DNA of 10,671 nucleotides from Actinomycetes bacterium (GCA_030597945.1 JAUVQW010000032.1:1-10671), one strand, 5' to 3'; positions 1-7,495 are shown, counted from the stretch's first letter. The notes: generated by a model from the letters alone, not told the origin. Numbers and translations: made by a program.

Positions 1-593
1 CAAATTCAGCCGAAATTCTAGTGATGTTCTTAGCTCCCTTTCTCGGTCTGCCCAGTCCCCTTTTGCCCATCCATATTCTCTATATTAATCTGGTGACCGA
101 CGGGCTGCCGGGTCTGGCGCTTGCCGTGGAACCAACAGAAAAAGATATTATGGAAAGACCTCCGAGGCATCCAAAAGAAAGCATTTTTTCGGGGGGCATG
201 CCTGCCCATATTATCTGGGTCGGCCTTCTTATGGCCGGAGTATCTCTCTTTTCTCAAGCCTGGTTTCTAAATTTCAATGAAAGAGTTTGGCAGACGGCGA
301 TCTTTACCGTTCTCTGCATATCCCAGCTAGGACACGCACTAGCGGTAAGATCCGAAAAAGAATCCCTCTTTAAACAAGGGGTATTTACGAATACACCTCT
401 TCTTCTCTCTGTCATCTTGACTCTCGGACTTCAATTAGTGATCATCTATGTTGCCCCTTTTCAAAATATTTTTAGGACAACAGCTCTCTCACTAAGTGAG
501 CTAATATTCGTCTTAGCTCTCTGTACCGTCGTATTCTTCGCTGTCGAGATAGAGAAGACGGTCAAGAGAATCTTATCAAGCAGATCAAATTAA
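1..593 (+). CDS. Cation-transporting P-type ATPase, C-terminal fragment (5' end outside window)
   Basis: This is the last ~197 residues of a P-type ATPase; the reading frame is open from base 3, so the gene starts upstream of the window. The first segment contains NLVTDGLP, the TM6 motif of Ca2+-type (P2) ATPases that supplies cation-binding Asn and Asp residues, followed by the family-typical EPTEKDIMERPPR loop. Further hydrophobic segments follow: one starting near MPAHIIWVGLL, one near WQTAIFTVLCISQLGHAL, one near TPLLLSVILTLGLQLVIIYV, and one near ELIFVLALCTVVFFAVEIEK. They match TM7-TM10. The phosphorylation (DKTGT) and nucleotide-binding domains are not in view, so the transported ion cannot be settled; Ca2+ or Na+/K+-like are the usual choices. 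The ATG at 24 and GTG at 21 are internal codons, not starts. No terminator was seen directly after the stop. The family call is firm; the substrate is inferred only. Confidence 0.9.
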   Translation, partial: NSAEILVMFLAPFLGLPSPLLPIHILYINLVTDGLPGLALAVEPTEKDIMERPPRHPKESIFSGGMPAHIIWVGLLMAGVSLFSQAWFLNFNERVWQTAIFTVLCISQLGHALAVRSEKESLFKQGVFTNTPLLLSVILTLGLQLVIIYVAPFQNIFRTTALSLSELIFVLALCTVVFFAVEIEKTVKRILSSRSN

Positions 594-636
594 CACCCAA
601 ATAAAAAACTCACCTTACGCCTTCACATTCACAATC

Positions 637-675
637 CGTCATTGCGAGGCAGCGGCCCTTCTGCCGTAACAATCT
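637..675. repeat. Dispersed hairpin repeat of the CGTCATTGCGAG...CAATCT type
   Basis: The segment begins CGTCATTGCGAG and ends CAATCT, with outer arms ATTG (641-644) and CAAT (670-673) and an inner stem GGCAG (648-652) / CTGCC (661-665). On the other strand it reads AGATTG...CGCAATGACG. I recall this pattern as a widespread small intergenic repeat in many bacterial genomes, where the interior varies but the ends are kept. It is non-coding and lies between the ATPase gene and the his promoter. Whether it is mobile or acts in RNA cannot be told from one copy. Confidence 0.6.
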
Positions 676-679
676 TAAG

Positions 680-704
680 CCTTACGCTCTTACGCTCTTA
701 CGCC
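680..704. repeat. Short tandem repeat of TTACGCTC, period 8
   Basis: Three TTACGC units start at 682, 690 and 698, the first two as exact TTACGCTC octamers. An isolated TTACGCC also occurs at 615-621. A related block in the opposite orientation lies at 10481-10507, so the his-gua region is bracketed by the same repeat family. No coding function is seen. Confidence 0.65.
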
Positions 705-717
705 AAAAAGAACTACG

Positions 718-747
718 TTGACAATCGCTTTATGCCGATGGTACTAT
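718..747 (+). promoter_or_regulatory. Putative sigma70-type promoter of the his operon
   Basis: A perfect TTGACA lies at 718-723, followed after 18 bp by TACTAT at 742-747 (4 of 6 consensus positions). Transcription would begin near 754, about 65 bases before the hisZ start. It is the best promoter match between the ATPase gene and hisZ. Confidence 0.6.
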
Positions 748-758
748 CACTGCGTTAA

Positions 759-778
759 TACTTTATCATATTAAAGTA
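759..778. promoter_or_regulatory. Dyad TACTTTA-6-TAAAGTA downstream of the his promoter
   Basis: Perfect 7-bp arms (759-765 and 772-778) flank a 6-base spacer. The dyad lies about 5-25 bases after the predicted transcription start, a common place for a repressor operator; as RNA it would form an AU-rich hairpin. No run of U follows, so it is not an intrinsic terminator. The binding protein is unknown. Confidence 0.4.
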
Positions 779-818
779 ATGAAGTAGTTAGATATAAGCT
801 ATAACTTTTGAGGAGATT

Positions 819-1991
819 ATGAGACCTAAAGTACCAAGAGGACTGCGAGATATCCTGCCCACAGAGGCGCGGGAGAGACGAGAGATCGAAAAAACGTTAA
901 GAGACCTCTTCTATCTTTGGGGTTATGGGGAGGTAATCAGTCCATCTTTCGAATTTTATGAGCAGCTCTCTACAGACGCCGGGGAATCGATCACCAATGA
1001 GATGTTCCGCTTTTTCGATAGAGACGCGAACCTCTTGGCCCTGCGCCCCGAGATGACAATCCCGATCGCCCGGCTGGCGGCGATGCGGTTAAAGGCGGTC
1101 AAAGGACCGCACCGTCTCTTCTATATCTCCAATGTTTTCAGAGAAGAGCTGGCCCAGAGGGGGCAGAGCCGAGAGTTTTTTCAAGCCGGAATCGAGCTGA
1201 TAGATGCCTCTGGACCCCAGAGTGACGCTGAAGTCCTAGGGCTATTGATAAGCGGCCTTGGTAAAGCGGGCTTAAAAGACTTTCGAATCGGAATCGGCCA
1301 AGTCGCATTTCTAAGATCGGTCTTTAGCTCCTTTAATATTTCCAAAGATCTCCAAAAAGAGATGGAGTCCACTCTGGCGGCAAAAAATATCGTCGGTTTT
1401 AAAAACCTTTTATCCAGATACGAACTTAGCAAATCGGTTAAGGAAACGCTGATAACATTGATAACGCTAAGAGGCGGTTTGGACGTCCTGAAGACCGCTG
1501 CTGATCTTCCTCTAAACAAAGCATCTCTAAAGGCGCTTGACGAACTAATTGATACGATCAATCAGCTCCAAGCTCTCGGTTTTGAAGATCGGATATTAAT
1601 AGATCTTGGAATTGTCAGGGATTTCGACTACTACACCGGTATCATCTTCGAAGCCTACTGCCCTCAGTTAGGCTCGCCCCTTGGAGGCGGCGGGAGATAC
1701 GATAACCTTTTAATTGATTTTGATTATCCGGCTTCTGCTGCCGGTTTCGCCGTAGGGATCGACAGGCTACACATCGCCCTTAGCGCTCAAAACAAAGAGC
1801 AAGTCTCGAACAATAATAAAACTCTTATCTACGCAAACGACAGCACAAAAGCGATGGCTAAAGCCGAATCTCTTCGAAAAAATGGAATGGTGGCAGAGGT
1901 CGTTTTAGAGAAGATGGATAGTGCCAAACTAAAAGGATATGCCAAAAAAAGAGGATTTACGGAAGTGATCGAGGTAGAAGATGATGCTTAA
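819..1991 (+). CDS. hisZ: ATP phosphoribosyltransferase regulatory subunit HisZ
   Basis: HisZ is a catalytically inactive paralogue of histidyl-tRNA synthetase that pairs with short-form HisG and confers activity and histidine feedback control on the first step of histidine synthesis. The 390-residue length matches Bacillus-type HisZ. Visible class II synthetase features are the N-terminal VPRGLRDILP, the motif-2 region FYISNVFREE (101-110) followed by REFFQAGIELI (118-128), IVRDFDYYTG (265-274) where true HisRS has LVRGLDYYTG, and the motif-3-like GGGGRYDNL (289-297) and AVGIDRL (311-317). The last ~60 residues (KTLIYAND onward) look like a shortened remnant of the anticodon-binding domain. 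The ATG at 819 has a good GAGGAG ribosome site a few bases upstream. The 3' end overlaps hisG by 11 bp. A real HisRS is unlikely because of the short C-terminus and adjacent short hisG. Confidence 0.93.
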   Translation: MRPKVPRGLRDILPTEARERREIEKTLRDLFYLWGYGEVISPSFEFYEQLSTDAGESITNEMFRFFDRDANLLALRPEMTIPIARLAAMRLKAVKGPHRLFYISNVFREELAQRGQSREFFQAGIELIDASGPQSDAEVLGLLISGLGKAGLKDFRIGIGQVAFLRSVFSSFNISKDLQKEMESTLAAKNIVGFKNLLSRYELSKSVKETLITLITLRGGLDVLKTAADLPLNKASLKALDELIDTINQLQALGFEDRILIDLGIVRDFDYYTGIIFEAYCPQLGSPLGGGGRYDNLLIDFDYPASAAGFAVGIDRLHIALSAQNKEQVSNNNKTLIYANDSTKAMAKAESLRKNGMVAEVVLEKMDSAKLKGYAKKRGFTEVIEVEDDA

Positions 1992-2637
1992 ATCCGGAAA
2001 TAAGATTAGGATCGCTTTATCCAAGGGGTCTCTCTTAACCAAGACGCTGGAGATATTAGATGATTGCGGCTATGACATCTCCCGGATAAAAACCAAAAGC
2101 AGACAGCTCTATTTCTTCGATGGAGATATAGAATTCATCGTCGCCCGCGCAGCCGATGTCCCCACCTACGTGATGTACGGTGCTGCCGATCTGGGTTTTG
2201 TGGGAAAAGATGTCTTGATGGAGGGGGCCTATGACCTTTTTGAACTGCTCGATCTTGGATATGGACGATGTAAGTTCGTTGTCGCCGGCCCTAAAGACGG
2301 ATCGATAGATGAAGACTATCGCCGTCTTGGACGTCTAAGAGTTGCAACAAAATTTCCGGGCGTCGCAAGTGAGTATTTTGAAAAAGAAGGGATCCAGGTG
2401 GAGCTCATCAAACTCTATGGCTCACTTGAACTTGCTCCATTAGTTGGACTCTCAGACATAATAGTCGATCTAATGTCGACGGGACGGACATTGGCGGAGA
2501 ACAACTTAAAGGTCATAGACGAAATAGAGACCGTCAGTTGCCGCCTGATTGCCAATTACGTAAGCGATAAATTAAAATCTAATGAGATCGAAGATATAAT
2601 ATCAAGAATCGAAAAAAGTATTTCATCGAATACGTAG
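1981..2637 (+). CDS. hisG: ATP phosphoribosyltransferase catalytic subunit HisG (short form)
   Basis: HisG condenses ATP with PRPP to give phosphoribosyl-ATP, the committed step of histidine synthesis. The protein has 218 residues, the length of the short form that lacks the C-terminal regulatory domain and depends on HisZ, encoded immediately upstream. The PRPP-binding loop DLMSTGRTLAENNL lies at 163-176, and the family signature E-x5-G-x-x-E-x-A-P-L-V is visible from about 141. The N-terminus IRIALSKGSL is typical. Start: the ATG at 1981 and the next one at 1984 are both possible; GAGG at 1971-1974 sits 6 or 9 bases upstream of them. The 11-bp overlap with hisZ implies translational coupling, fitting a stoichiometric HisZ-HisG complex. 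Confidence 0.95.
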   Translation: MMLKSGNKIRIALSKGSLLTKTLEILDDCGYDISRIKTKSRQLYFFDGDIEFIVARAADVPTYVMYGAADLGFVGKDVLMEGAYDLFELLDLGYGRCKFVVAGPKDGSIDEDYRRLGRLRVATKFPGVASEYFEKEGIQVELIKLYGSLELAPLVGLSDIIVDLMSTGRTLAENNLKVIDEIETVSCRLIANYVSDKLKSNEIEDIISRIEKSISSNT

Positions 2638-2676
2638 ATAAATCGGCTCTTTTTAGGGCCTTACATCGGAGAGACA

Positions 2677-3960
2677 TTGAAGATAGATAGATTAAACAAT
2701 GAAAACATAGATACATTTTTAGACAGAAGCTCATTGGGCACCCCAGAACTTCTTGGCAGTGTCGGCCAAATCGTAGAAGAGGTACGTAAATCCGGGGATA
2801 AAGCCCTAATAGATTTCACTGAGCGTTTCGACGGGGTTACCCTAAAAGCCGAAAGTCTCCGGGTGTCGACTGAAGAAATAGATGAAGCGACTTCCAAGAT
2901 CTCGCCCGAGATCATCTCCGCTCTTAAACTCGCGGCCGAGAGGATCGCCACCTACCACGAAAGACAAAAGGTAGGGTCATGGTCATTCGAGGATAACGGG
3001 GCCACTCTTGGGCAACGGATAACCCCGCTTAAAAGAGTGGGTGTCTACGTTCCCGGAGGGCGGGCCGACTATCCTTCATCGGTACTTATGAATGTCGTCC
3101 CGGCTATTGTCGCCGGGGTAAGAGAAATTGCTATTTGTTGTCCGCCCAATAAAAAGGGGCAGATTAGCCCCTACGTACTTGCCGCCGCTTCCATACTGGG
3201 AATCGACGAGATCTATCGCTTGGGAGGAGCTCAAGCTATCGCCGCGCTTGCTTATGGAACAGAGACGATAGACCAAGTCGATAAGATAACCGGCCCCGGC
3301 AACATCTATGTTACGCTTGCCAAAAAATTAGTCGTTGGTCAAGTCGGTATCGACATGCTGGCCGGACCGAGCGAAGTAGCAATAATCGCTGACGGACTTG
3401 CAAATCCGGATTTTATCGCCGCCGATATGCTGGCTCAAGCGGAGCATGATCCGCTGGCTACGTCGATATTGATAACGACCGATGAGCAAATAGCAAAAGA
3501 AGCTATCGCTTCCATCGAGAAGCAGTTGGAGAAGTTATCCAGAAAAGACATAGCCGCCCAGTCCCTTGAGGAGAACGGAAAAATATTGCTGGCAGATAAT
3601 TTTGAGACAATAATCGCCTATGTAAACGAGCTCGCACCGGAACATCTTGAGATAATGACGGAGGATGCTGAAAACCTTGTAGATAAAATAGAGAATGCCG
3701 GAGCCATCTTTTTAGGTAAATTCTGTCCCGAGGCTTTGGGCGATTATATAGCCGGTTCAAATCATATCCTGCCGACAGGGGGAACAGCCAGGTTTTATTC
3801 ACCACTTGGCGTAGCTGATTTTGTCAAACGCTCAAGCATTCTATCGTTCGATGAGGCGGCCGCTGGAAAACTTATCGATGCGGGAGCTACCATCGCTTCA
3901 GTCGAGGGCCTGGATGCTCATGTAAAATCACTACAGATAAGGAAGAAAGGCAAGAAGTAA
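2677..3960 (+). CDS. hisD: Histidinol dehydrogenase HisD
   Basis: HisD carries out the last two steps, NAD-dependent oxidation of histidinol through histidinal to histidine. The 427-residue length is normal. The zinc ligands known from E. coli are all present at equivalent places: Gln254 and His257 (in QAEHDP), Asp356 (in GDYIAG) and His415 (in GLDAH). The catalytic pair Glu322-His323 is in APEHLE. The signature region runs from TGPGNIYV through MLAGPSEVA (205-235). The start is a TTG at 2677, with GGAGAG at 2669-2674 just upstream; the resulting MKIDRL N-terminus fits the family. The gene follows hisG after 39 bases that include a small hairpin (GGCTC 2645-2649 / GGGCC 2656-2660) without a U tract. 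The next gene is hisB, with no hisC between them. Confidence 0.96.
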   Translation: MKIDRLNNENIDTFLDRSSLGTPELLGSVGQIVEEVRKSGDKALIDFTERFDGVTLKAESLRVSTEEIDEATSKISPEIISALKLAAERIATYHERQKVGSWSFEDNGATLGQRITPLKRVGVYVPGGRADYPSSVLMNVVPAIVAGVREIAICCPPNKKGQISPYVLAAASILGIDEIYRLGGAQAIAALAYGTETIDQVDKITGPGNIYVTLAKKLVVGQVGIDMLAGPSEVAIIADGLANPDFIAADMLAQAEHDPLATSILITTDEQIAKEAIASIEKQLEKLSRKDIAAQSLEENGKILLADNFETIIAYVNELAPEHLEIMTEDAENLVDKIENAGAIFLGKFCPEALGDYIAGSNHILPTGGTARFYSPLGVADFVKRSSILSFDEAAAGKLIDAGATIASVEGLDAHVKSLQIRKKGKK

Positions 3961-3966
3961 CATCTC

Positions 3967-3995
3967 TTGCCAACAGGCGTTCTACTCTCTACGAT
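3967..3995 (+). promoter_or_regulatory. Possible internal promoter between hisD and hisB
   Basis: TTGCCA at 3967-3972 and TACGAT at 3990-3995 are separated by 17 bp, matching consensus at 5 and 4 positions. A second AT-rich box, TATAAT at 4008-4013, has no good -35 partner. The 90-base gap is the largest inside the his gene run, so an internal start is plausible but unproven. Confidence 0.35.
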
Positions 3996-4050
3996 ATTAG
4001 ATGATCTTATAATTGGATTATCAGTCTTATAACAAAATTAAGGAGGAAAG

Positions 4051-4638
4051 TTGGGACGAAGAGCTGAGATTAAAAGAGATACAAAAGAGACAAAGATCGA
4101 GCTCCAGCTAGAGCTGGACGGTTCGGGAAAATCAACGATCGATACAAAGATCCCTTTTCTCGATCACATGCTGGAACTTTTTACAAAACACGGACTCTTC
4201 GATCTTGAACTTAGCGCCGAGGGAGATCTGGAGATAGACAGCCACCATACGGTGGAAGATATCGGGATCTGTCTGGGTCAAGCCTTATCAAAAGCCCTGG
4301 ACGAAAAGAAAGGAATAAGACGCTACGGCGATGTTTTTATGCCCATGGATGAATCACTGATATTAGTGGCCATAGATATATCCGGTAGGTCGTATTTGGC
4401 ATACGATGTGGATCTGCCAATCGAGCTCATCGGCACCTATGATACCTCCTTGACTTCAGAGTTCCTACAGGCCTTTGTAAATAACTGCGGAGTGACCCTG
4501 CATGTCAAAATGTTTAAGGGGACAAACGCACACCATATAGTCGAAGCGGTCTTTAAGGGACTGGGAAGAGCGCTAGATATTGCGACTTCGCTCGACGAAC
4601 GGGTCAGCGGGATACCGTCGACAAAGGGAAGTCTTTAA
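4051..4638 (+). CDS. hisB: Imidazoleglycerol-phosphate dehydratase HisB
   Basis: HisB dehydrates imidazole glycerol phosphate to imidazole acetol phosphate using Mn2+. The 195 residues are the monofunctional dehydratase, without the phosphatase half found in enteric bacteria. Metal-binding motifs are clear: FLDHM with His39, DSHHTVED with His65, His66 and Glu69, and the second copy AHHIVEA with His161, His162 and Glu165. The C-terminus ends in the usual IPSTKGSL. The start is a TTG at 4051, 4 bases after a strong AGGAGG (4041-4046); the next in-frame Met is residue 40, and the TTG gives the normal GRRAEIKRDTKET N-terminus. The stop codon is directly followed by the hisH start with no gap. Confidence 0.96.
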   Translation: MGRRAEIKRDTKETKIELQLELDGSGKSTIDTKIPFLDHMLELFTKHGLFDLELSAEGDLEIDSHHTVEDIGICLGQALSKALDEKKGIRRYGDVFMPMDESLILVAIDISGRSYLAYDVDLPIELIGTYDTSLTSEFLQAFVNNCGVTLHVKMFKGTNAHHIVEAVFKGLGRALDIATSLDERVSGIPSTKGSL

Positions 4639-5244
4639 TTGATCGCGATCATCGATTATGGAATGGGAAATCTAGGAAGCGTTCAAAAAGGGTTTGAAAA
4701 AATCGGTCTTGAAGCTTCGATCACTGATTCCCCAGCTAAAGTCAAAAATGCTTCCGGAGTAGTTCTTCCCGGCGTCGGCGCTTTTAGTGCAGCCATGGAC
4801 CGCTTAAGAACGTCGGGATTGGATGATGTAGTAAGAGAGATAATCGATGCGGGGCGCCCCTTCCTCGGAATATGCCTCGGTCTTCAGTTGCTCTTTACGA
4901 CCGGATTTGAAGATGGCACCTACGATGGTTTAGGTATATTTTCGGGCACCGTAGAGAGGTTGCCGAGCGGACTCAAAGTCCCTCATATTGGTTGGAATCA
5001 GGTAAGTAAAGCAGGAAACGATTCCCTCCTCAATGGCATCCCCAGTGGTTCATATTTTTACTTTGTCCATTCATACGTAGTAAAACCTGAGAACGAGAAT
5101 ATTGTAATCTCCACTACCGATTATGGAGGAAATTTTGTTTCCGGCATCAGTAAAGATAATGTCCATGCTTTTCAGTTTCATCCTGAGAAGAGCAGTAAAA
5201 TAGGGCTAGTGCTGCTTAAAAATTTTGGAGGTCTCTGCCAATGA
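4639..5244 (+). CDS. hisH: Imidazole glycerol phosphate synthase, glutaminase subunit HisH
   Basis: HisH hydrolyses glutamine and channels ammonia to HisF. The 201-residue protein is a class I glutamine amidotransferase with nucleophile Cys79 in GICLGLQLL and the His181-Glu183 pair in QFHPEKS; the oxyanion region PGVGAF is at 44-49. The TTG at 4639 abuts the hisB stop, giving the family-typical IAIIDYGMGNLGSV N-terminus; the first ATG (4660) would delete part of this conserved strand. The ribosome site is weak (GGGAAG near 4626), so translation is probably coupled to hisB. It overlaps hisA by 4 bases (ATGA). Confidence 0.96.
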   Translation: MIAIIDYGMGNLGSVQKGFEKIGLEASITDSPAKVKNASGVVLPGVGAFSAAMDRLRTSGLDDVVREIIDAGRPFLGICLGLQLLFTTGFEDGTYDGLGIFSGTVERLPSGLKVPHIGWNQVSKAGNDSLLNGIPSGSYFYFVHSYVVKPENENIVISTTDYGGNFVSGISKDNVHAFQFHPEKSSKIGLVLLKNFGGLCQ

Positions 5245-5966
5245 TAATATTTCCGGCTGTCGATATCTTGGACGGAAAATGCGTCCGTCTTATGCAAGGA
5301 AGATACGATAAAGTAACGTCATATAACGCCGATCCTTTGGATGCCGCCAAGCGGTGGCAGGACGAGGGAGCAGAATTTCTTCACGTCGTCGACCTTAACG
5401 GCGCGGCCGATGGAGAACCAAAAAATCTTAGCTCCCTTAGTAGGATAGTTGAAAACATGAATATTCCCATTCAGTTCGGAGGCGGCATACGAGGTCTCGA
5501 GTCCTTGGAACGTGTCCTTGGTCTGGGAGTAAAAAGAGCCGTCCTGGGAACGAGCATCATAAACTCACCCGATTTTGTTAGTGAGGTGCTACCGAAATAT
5601 GGCGACAGTCTTGCCGCCGGCCTGGATAGCCGCGGCGGTAAAGTCGCTATCGAAGGCTGGACTGAAGATACGGAAAAAGAGGTAGTGGAGGTCGCTAAAG
5701 ATCTGGATGCAGGTGGCATTTCCGCGATCATCTTTACCGACATTGATGTCGACGGGACCCAGCACGGCATCAATTATAATGCCATCCGGTCTCTGGCTAG
5801 TGAAGTCGTCACTCCGGTTATAGCTTCTGGAGGCGTAGCCACTATCGATGATATACACCGGTTAAAGGAGATCGAATCTAGTGGCGTAAGCGGTGTAATA
5901 ATCGGACGCGCCCTCTATGAAGGCTCTCTCTTACTACCTAGAGCATTGGAGGTGGCGAACTCCTAA
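5241..5966 (+). CDS. hisA: ProFAR isomerase HisA
   Basis: HisA is the (beta-alpha)8-barrel isomerase converting ProFAR to PRFAR, the substrate of HisH/HisF. The 241-residue length is standard. The two catalytic aspartates are Asp8 (FPAVDILDGKCVRL) and Asp129 (AAGLDSRGG). Phosphate-binding loops are visible as QFGGGIR (78-84) and, in the second half, ASGGVA (195-200) and IGRALY (221-226). The ATG overlaps the hisH stop and has GGAGG at 5227-5231, 9 bases upstream. In some Actinobacteria the HisA homologue is the dual-function PriA, which also does the TrpF step; the sequence alone does not show which substrate range this one has. Confidence 0.94.
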   Translation: MIIFPAVDILDGKCVRLMQGRYDKVTSYNADPLDAAKRWQDEGAEFLHVVDLNGAADGEPKNLSSLSRIVENMNIPIQFGGGIRGLESLERVLGLGVKRAVLGTSIINSPDFVSEVLPKYGDSLAAGLDSRGGKVAIEGWTEDTEKEVVEVAKDLDAGGISAIIFTDIDVDGTQHGINYNAIRSLASEVVTPVIASGGVATIDDIHRLKEIESSGVSGVIIGRALYEGSLLLPRALEVANS

Positions 5967-6736
5967 TGCTTGCAAAGAGGATAATACCGTGTCTCGATGT
6001 TCACGATGGTAGAGTCGTAAAAGGAATTAATTTTATTGATCTAAAAGACGCGGGCGACCCGGTCGAACTTGCCACCATCTACGATGATAAAAACGCCGAT
6101 GAACTTATCTTTTTAGATATCACCGCATCACATGAAAAAAGGGATACGATTTTAGATGTCGCAAAGAGAACTGCTGATCAGGTCTTTATCCCATATACGG
6201 TCGGTGGCGGTATCAGAAATAATGATGATATCAGGCTATTACTTAGTGCGGGCGCTGATAAGATATCCATTAACTCAGCGGCCATCCACGATCCGGTGTT
6301 GATAAAAAAAGCTTCAAGGCGTTTTGGAAGACAATGTATCGTCGTCGCCATCGATGCAAGGAATAAGAAAGGTGATAATTGGGAAGTCTACATAAACGGA
6401 GGACGAAAACCGACGGGGCTCGATGCCGTTGAGTGGGCAAATAAGGTAGAATCACTGGGTGCGGGGGAAATACTGCTTACAAGTATGGACCGTGACGGAA
6501 CAAAGGACGGTTACGATATTCCCCTTACAGCGGCGATAAGCAAGGCCGTAAACATTCCGGTGATCGCTTCCGGTGGCGCCGGAAAACTGGAAGATTTTCT
6601 GGAAGTGATAATCGAAGCCGACGCTGATGCTGTGCTTGCCGCATCGCTCTTTCACTACGGTGAGCTATCGATCAGCGAAGTCAAAGAATATCTATCTAAG
6701 AACAAGGTACCTATAAGAATGATAGACGACAATTAA
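5966..6736 (+). CDS. hisF: Imidazole glycerol phosphate synthase, cyclase subunit HisF
   Basis: HisF uses ammonia from HisH to turn PRFAR into imidazole glycerol phosphate and AICAR, the latter returning to purine synthesis. The protein has 256 residues. Catalytic Asp11 (RIIPCLDVHDGRVVKG) and Asp130 (VVAIDARNKKG) fit the Thermotoga enzyme positions. Phosphate-binding loops TVGGGIR (78-84) and ASGGAG (201-206) are present. The ATG shares one base with the hisA stop (TAATG). GGAGG at 5948-5952 is 13 bases away and could pair weakly with CTCC at 5960-5963, so translation probably relies on ribosomes finishing hisA. It is the last recognisable histidine gene in the run; hisI and hisE do not follow. 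Confidence 0.96.
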   Translation: MLAKRIIPCLDVHDGRVVKGINFIDLKDAGDPVELATIYDDKNADELIFLDITASHEKRDTILDVAKRTADQVFIPYTVGGGIRNNDDIRLLLSAGADKISINSAAIHDPVLIKKASRRFGRQCIVVAIDARNKKGDNWEVYINGGRKPTGLDAVEWANKVESLGAGEILLTSMDRDGTKDGYDIPLTAAISKAVNIPVIASGGAGKLEDFLEVIIEADADAVLAASLFHYGELSISEVKEYLSKNKVPIRMIDDN

Positions 6737-6755
6737 AGACTAAAGTTAAGGTTAT

Positions 6756-7460
6756 GTGGAAAATTCAAGAAGATTTTGGAATAGAAGATTCATTAAAGAA
6801 GGGCTTATCTGGGGGATGGAACCTGCCAGATCGGCCCATATCGCTACCAGCGCTTTTGACTATCTTGATATAAATAAGATTATAGTCCCCGGATGCTCCT
6901 ATGGAAGAAACAGTCTATATTTCGCAAAAAATGATCTGGAAGTACTCGGCATCGACTCCTCACCCGTCGCTATCGATATGGCAAAAGAGATCGCCGAGAA
7001 GGAACGTTTAGAGATAACCTATGAGGTCGGAAACGTTTACCAGCTTCCCTACAGTGATGGATCCTTTGAAGCGATATTCGATCGCGGATTGCTTCATCTG
7101 ATGATGAGGGCCGAGAGACGACAGGCGGTAATCGAGTATAAAAGAGTGCTTTCCAAAGGAGGCATACTTTTTCTCACCGTCTTTTCAATCGACGATGAGC
7201 AGTACGGTAAGGGGCTCGAGCTGGAAGAAGACACCTTCGATAGCATGGATGGCCGTCCAGCCCACTTTTTCAATAAAAACAGGATGAGCGAAATACTAAG
7301 TGGCTGGCATATAGCTAAAATGACTCCCCTTGAAGAGACAGAGAATCACGGAAGCGGCCAGCACAACCATAGTTTCCTGATCGTCGTAGCCACACCCGAT
7401 AAAAATGAGGTCTTTAATAAATTACTCGATCTACCTTTAAAAGACCTTAGTAGAGCTTGA
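6756..7460 (+). CDS. Class I SAM-dependent methyltransferase, TPMT/TehB-like, substrate unknown
   Basis: A 234-residue Rossmann-fold methyltransferase. The SAM-binding motif I reads IIVPGCSYGRNSLYFA (42-57), of the VPGC-x-x-GR kind seen in thiopurine methyltransferase-like proteins instead of the common LDxGCGxG. Asp67 in VLGIDSSP should bind the SAM ribose. PYSDGSFEAIFDRGLLH (98-114) is motif II and its surroundings, and VLSKGGILFLTVFS (131-144) is motif III. The FWNRRF...WGMEP N-terminus and the His-rich GSGQHNHSFLIVVA stretch near 199-212 resemble TehB-like small-molecule methyltransferases. The start is a GTG at 6756 with a modest AAGG just upstream. It begins 19 bases after hisF, so it is probably co-transcribed. 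A role in metalloid or thiol detoxification is possible, but the target cannot be read from the sequence. Confidence 0.85.
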   Translation: MENSRRFWNRRFIKEGLIWGMEPARSAHIATSAFDYLDINKIIVPGCSYGRNSLYFAKNDLEVLGIDSSPVAIDMAKEIAEKERLEITYEVGNVYQLPYSDGSFEAIFDRGLLHLMMRAERRQAVIEYKRVLSKGGILFLTVFSIDDEQYGKGLELEEDTFDSMDGRPAHFFNKNRMSEILSGWHIAKMTPLEETENHGSGQHNHSFLIVVATPDKNEVFNKLLDLPLKDLSRA

Positions 7461-7469
7461 TTTAAAACT

Positions 7470-7495
7470 CACTTGACATAAAAAAAGAGCAAGTG
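7470..7495. promoter_or_regulatory. Dyad CACTTG-14-CAAGTG over the guaB3 promoter
   Basis: Perfect 6-bp arms at 7470-7475 and 7490-7495 are 20 bp apart centre to centre, close to two helical turns. The left arm overlaps the -35 box and the right arm overlaps the TG of the extended -10, so a dimeric protein bound here would block RNA polymerase. The regulator is unknown; chance occurrence is possible. Confidence 0.35.

Noticed and set aside
748..818. T-box or histidine leader peptide before hisZ
   Set aside because: The leader is only about 65 bases from the predicted start, has no His codon run, no T-box motif and no terminator.
1181..1561. 126-codon open frame on the - strand
   Set aside because: It is antisense to hisZ and has no family features or ribosome site.
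2645..2660. Hairpin between hisG and hisD as a terminator
   Set aside because: The T run is in the loop, not after the stem, and the stem is only 5 bp with a G-U pair.
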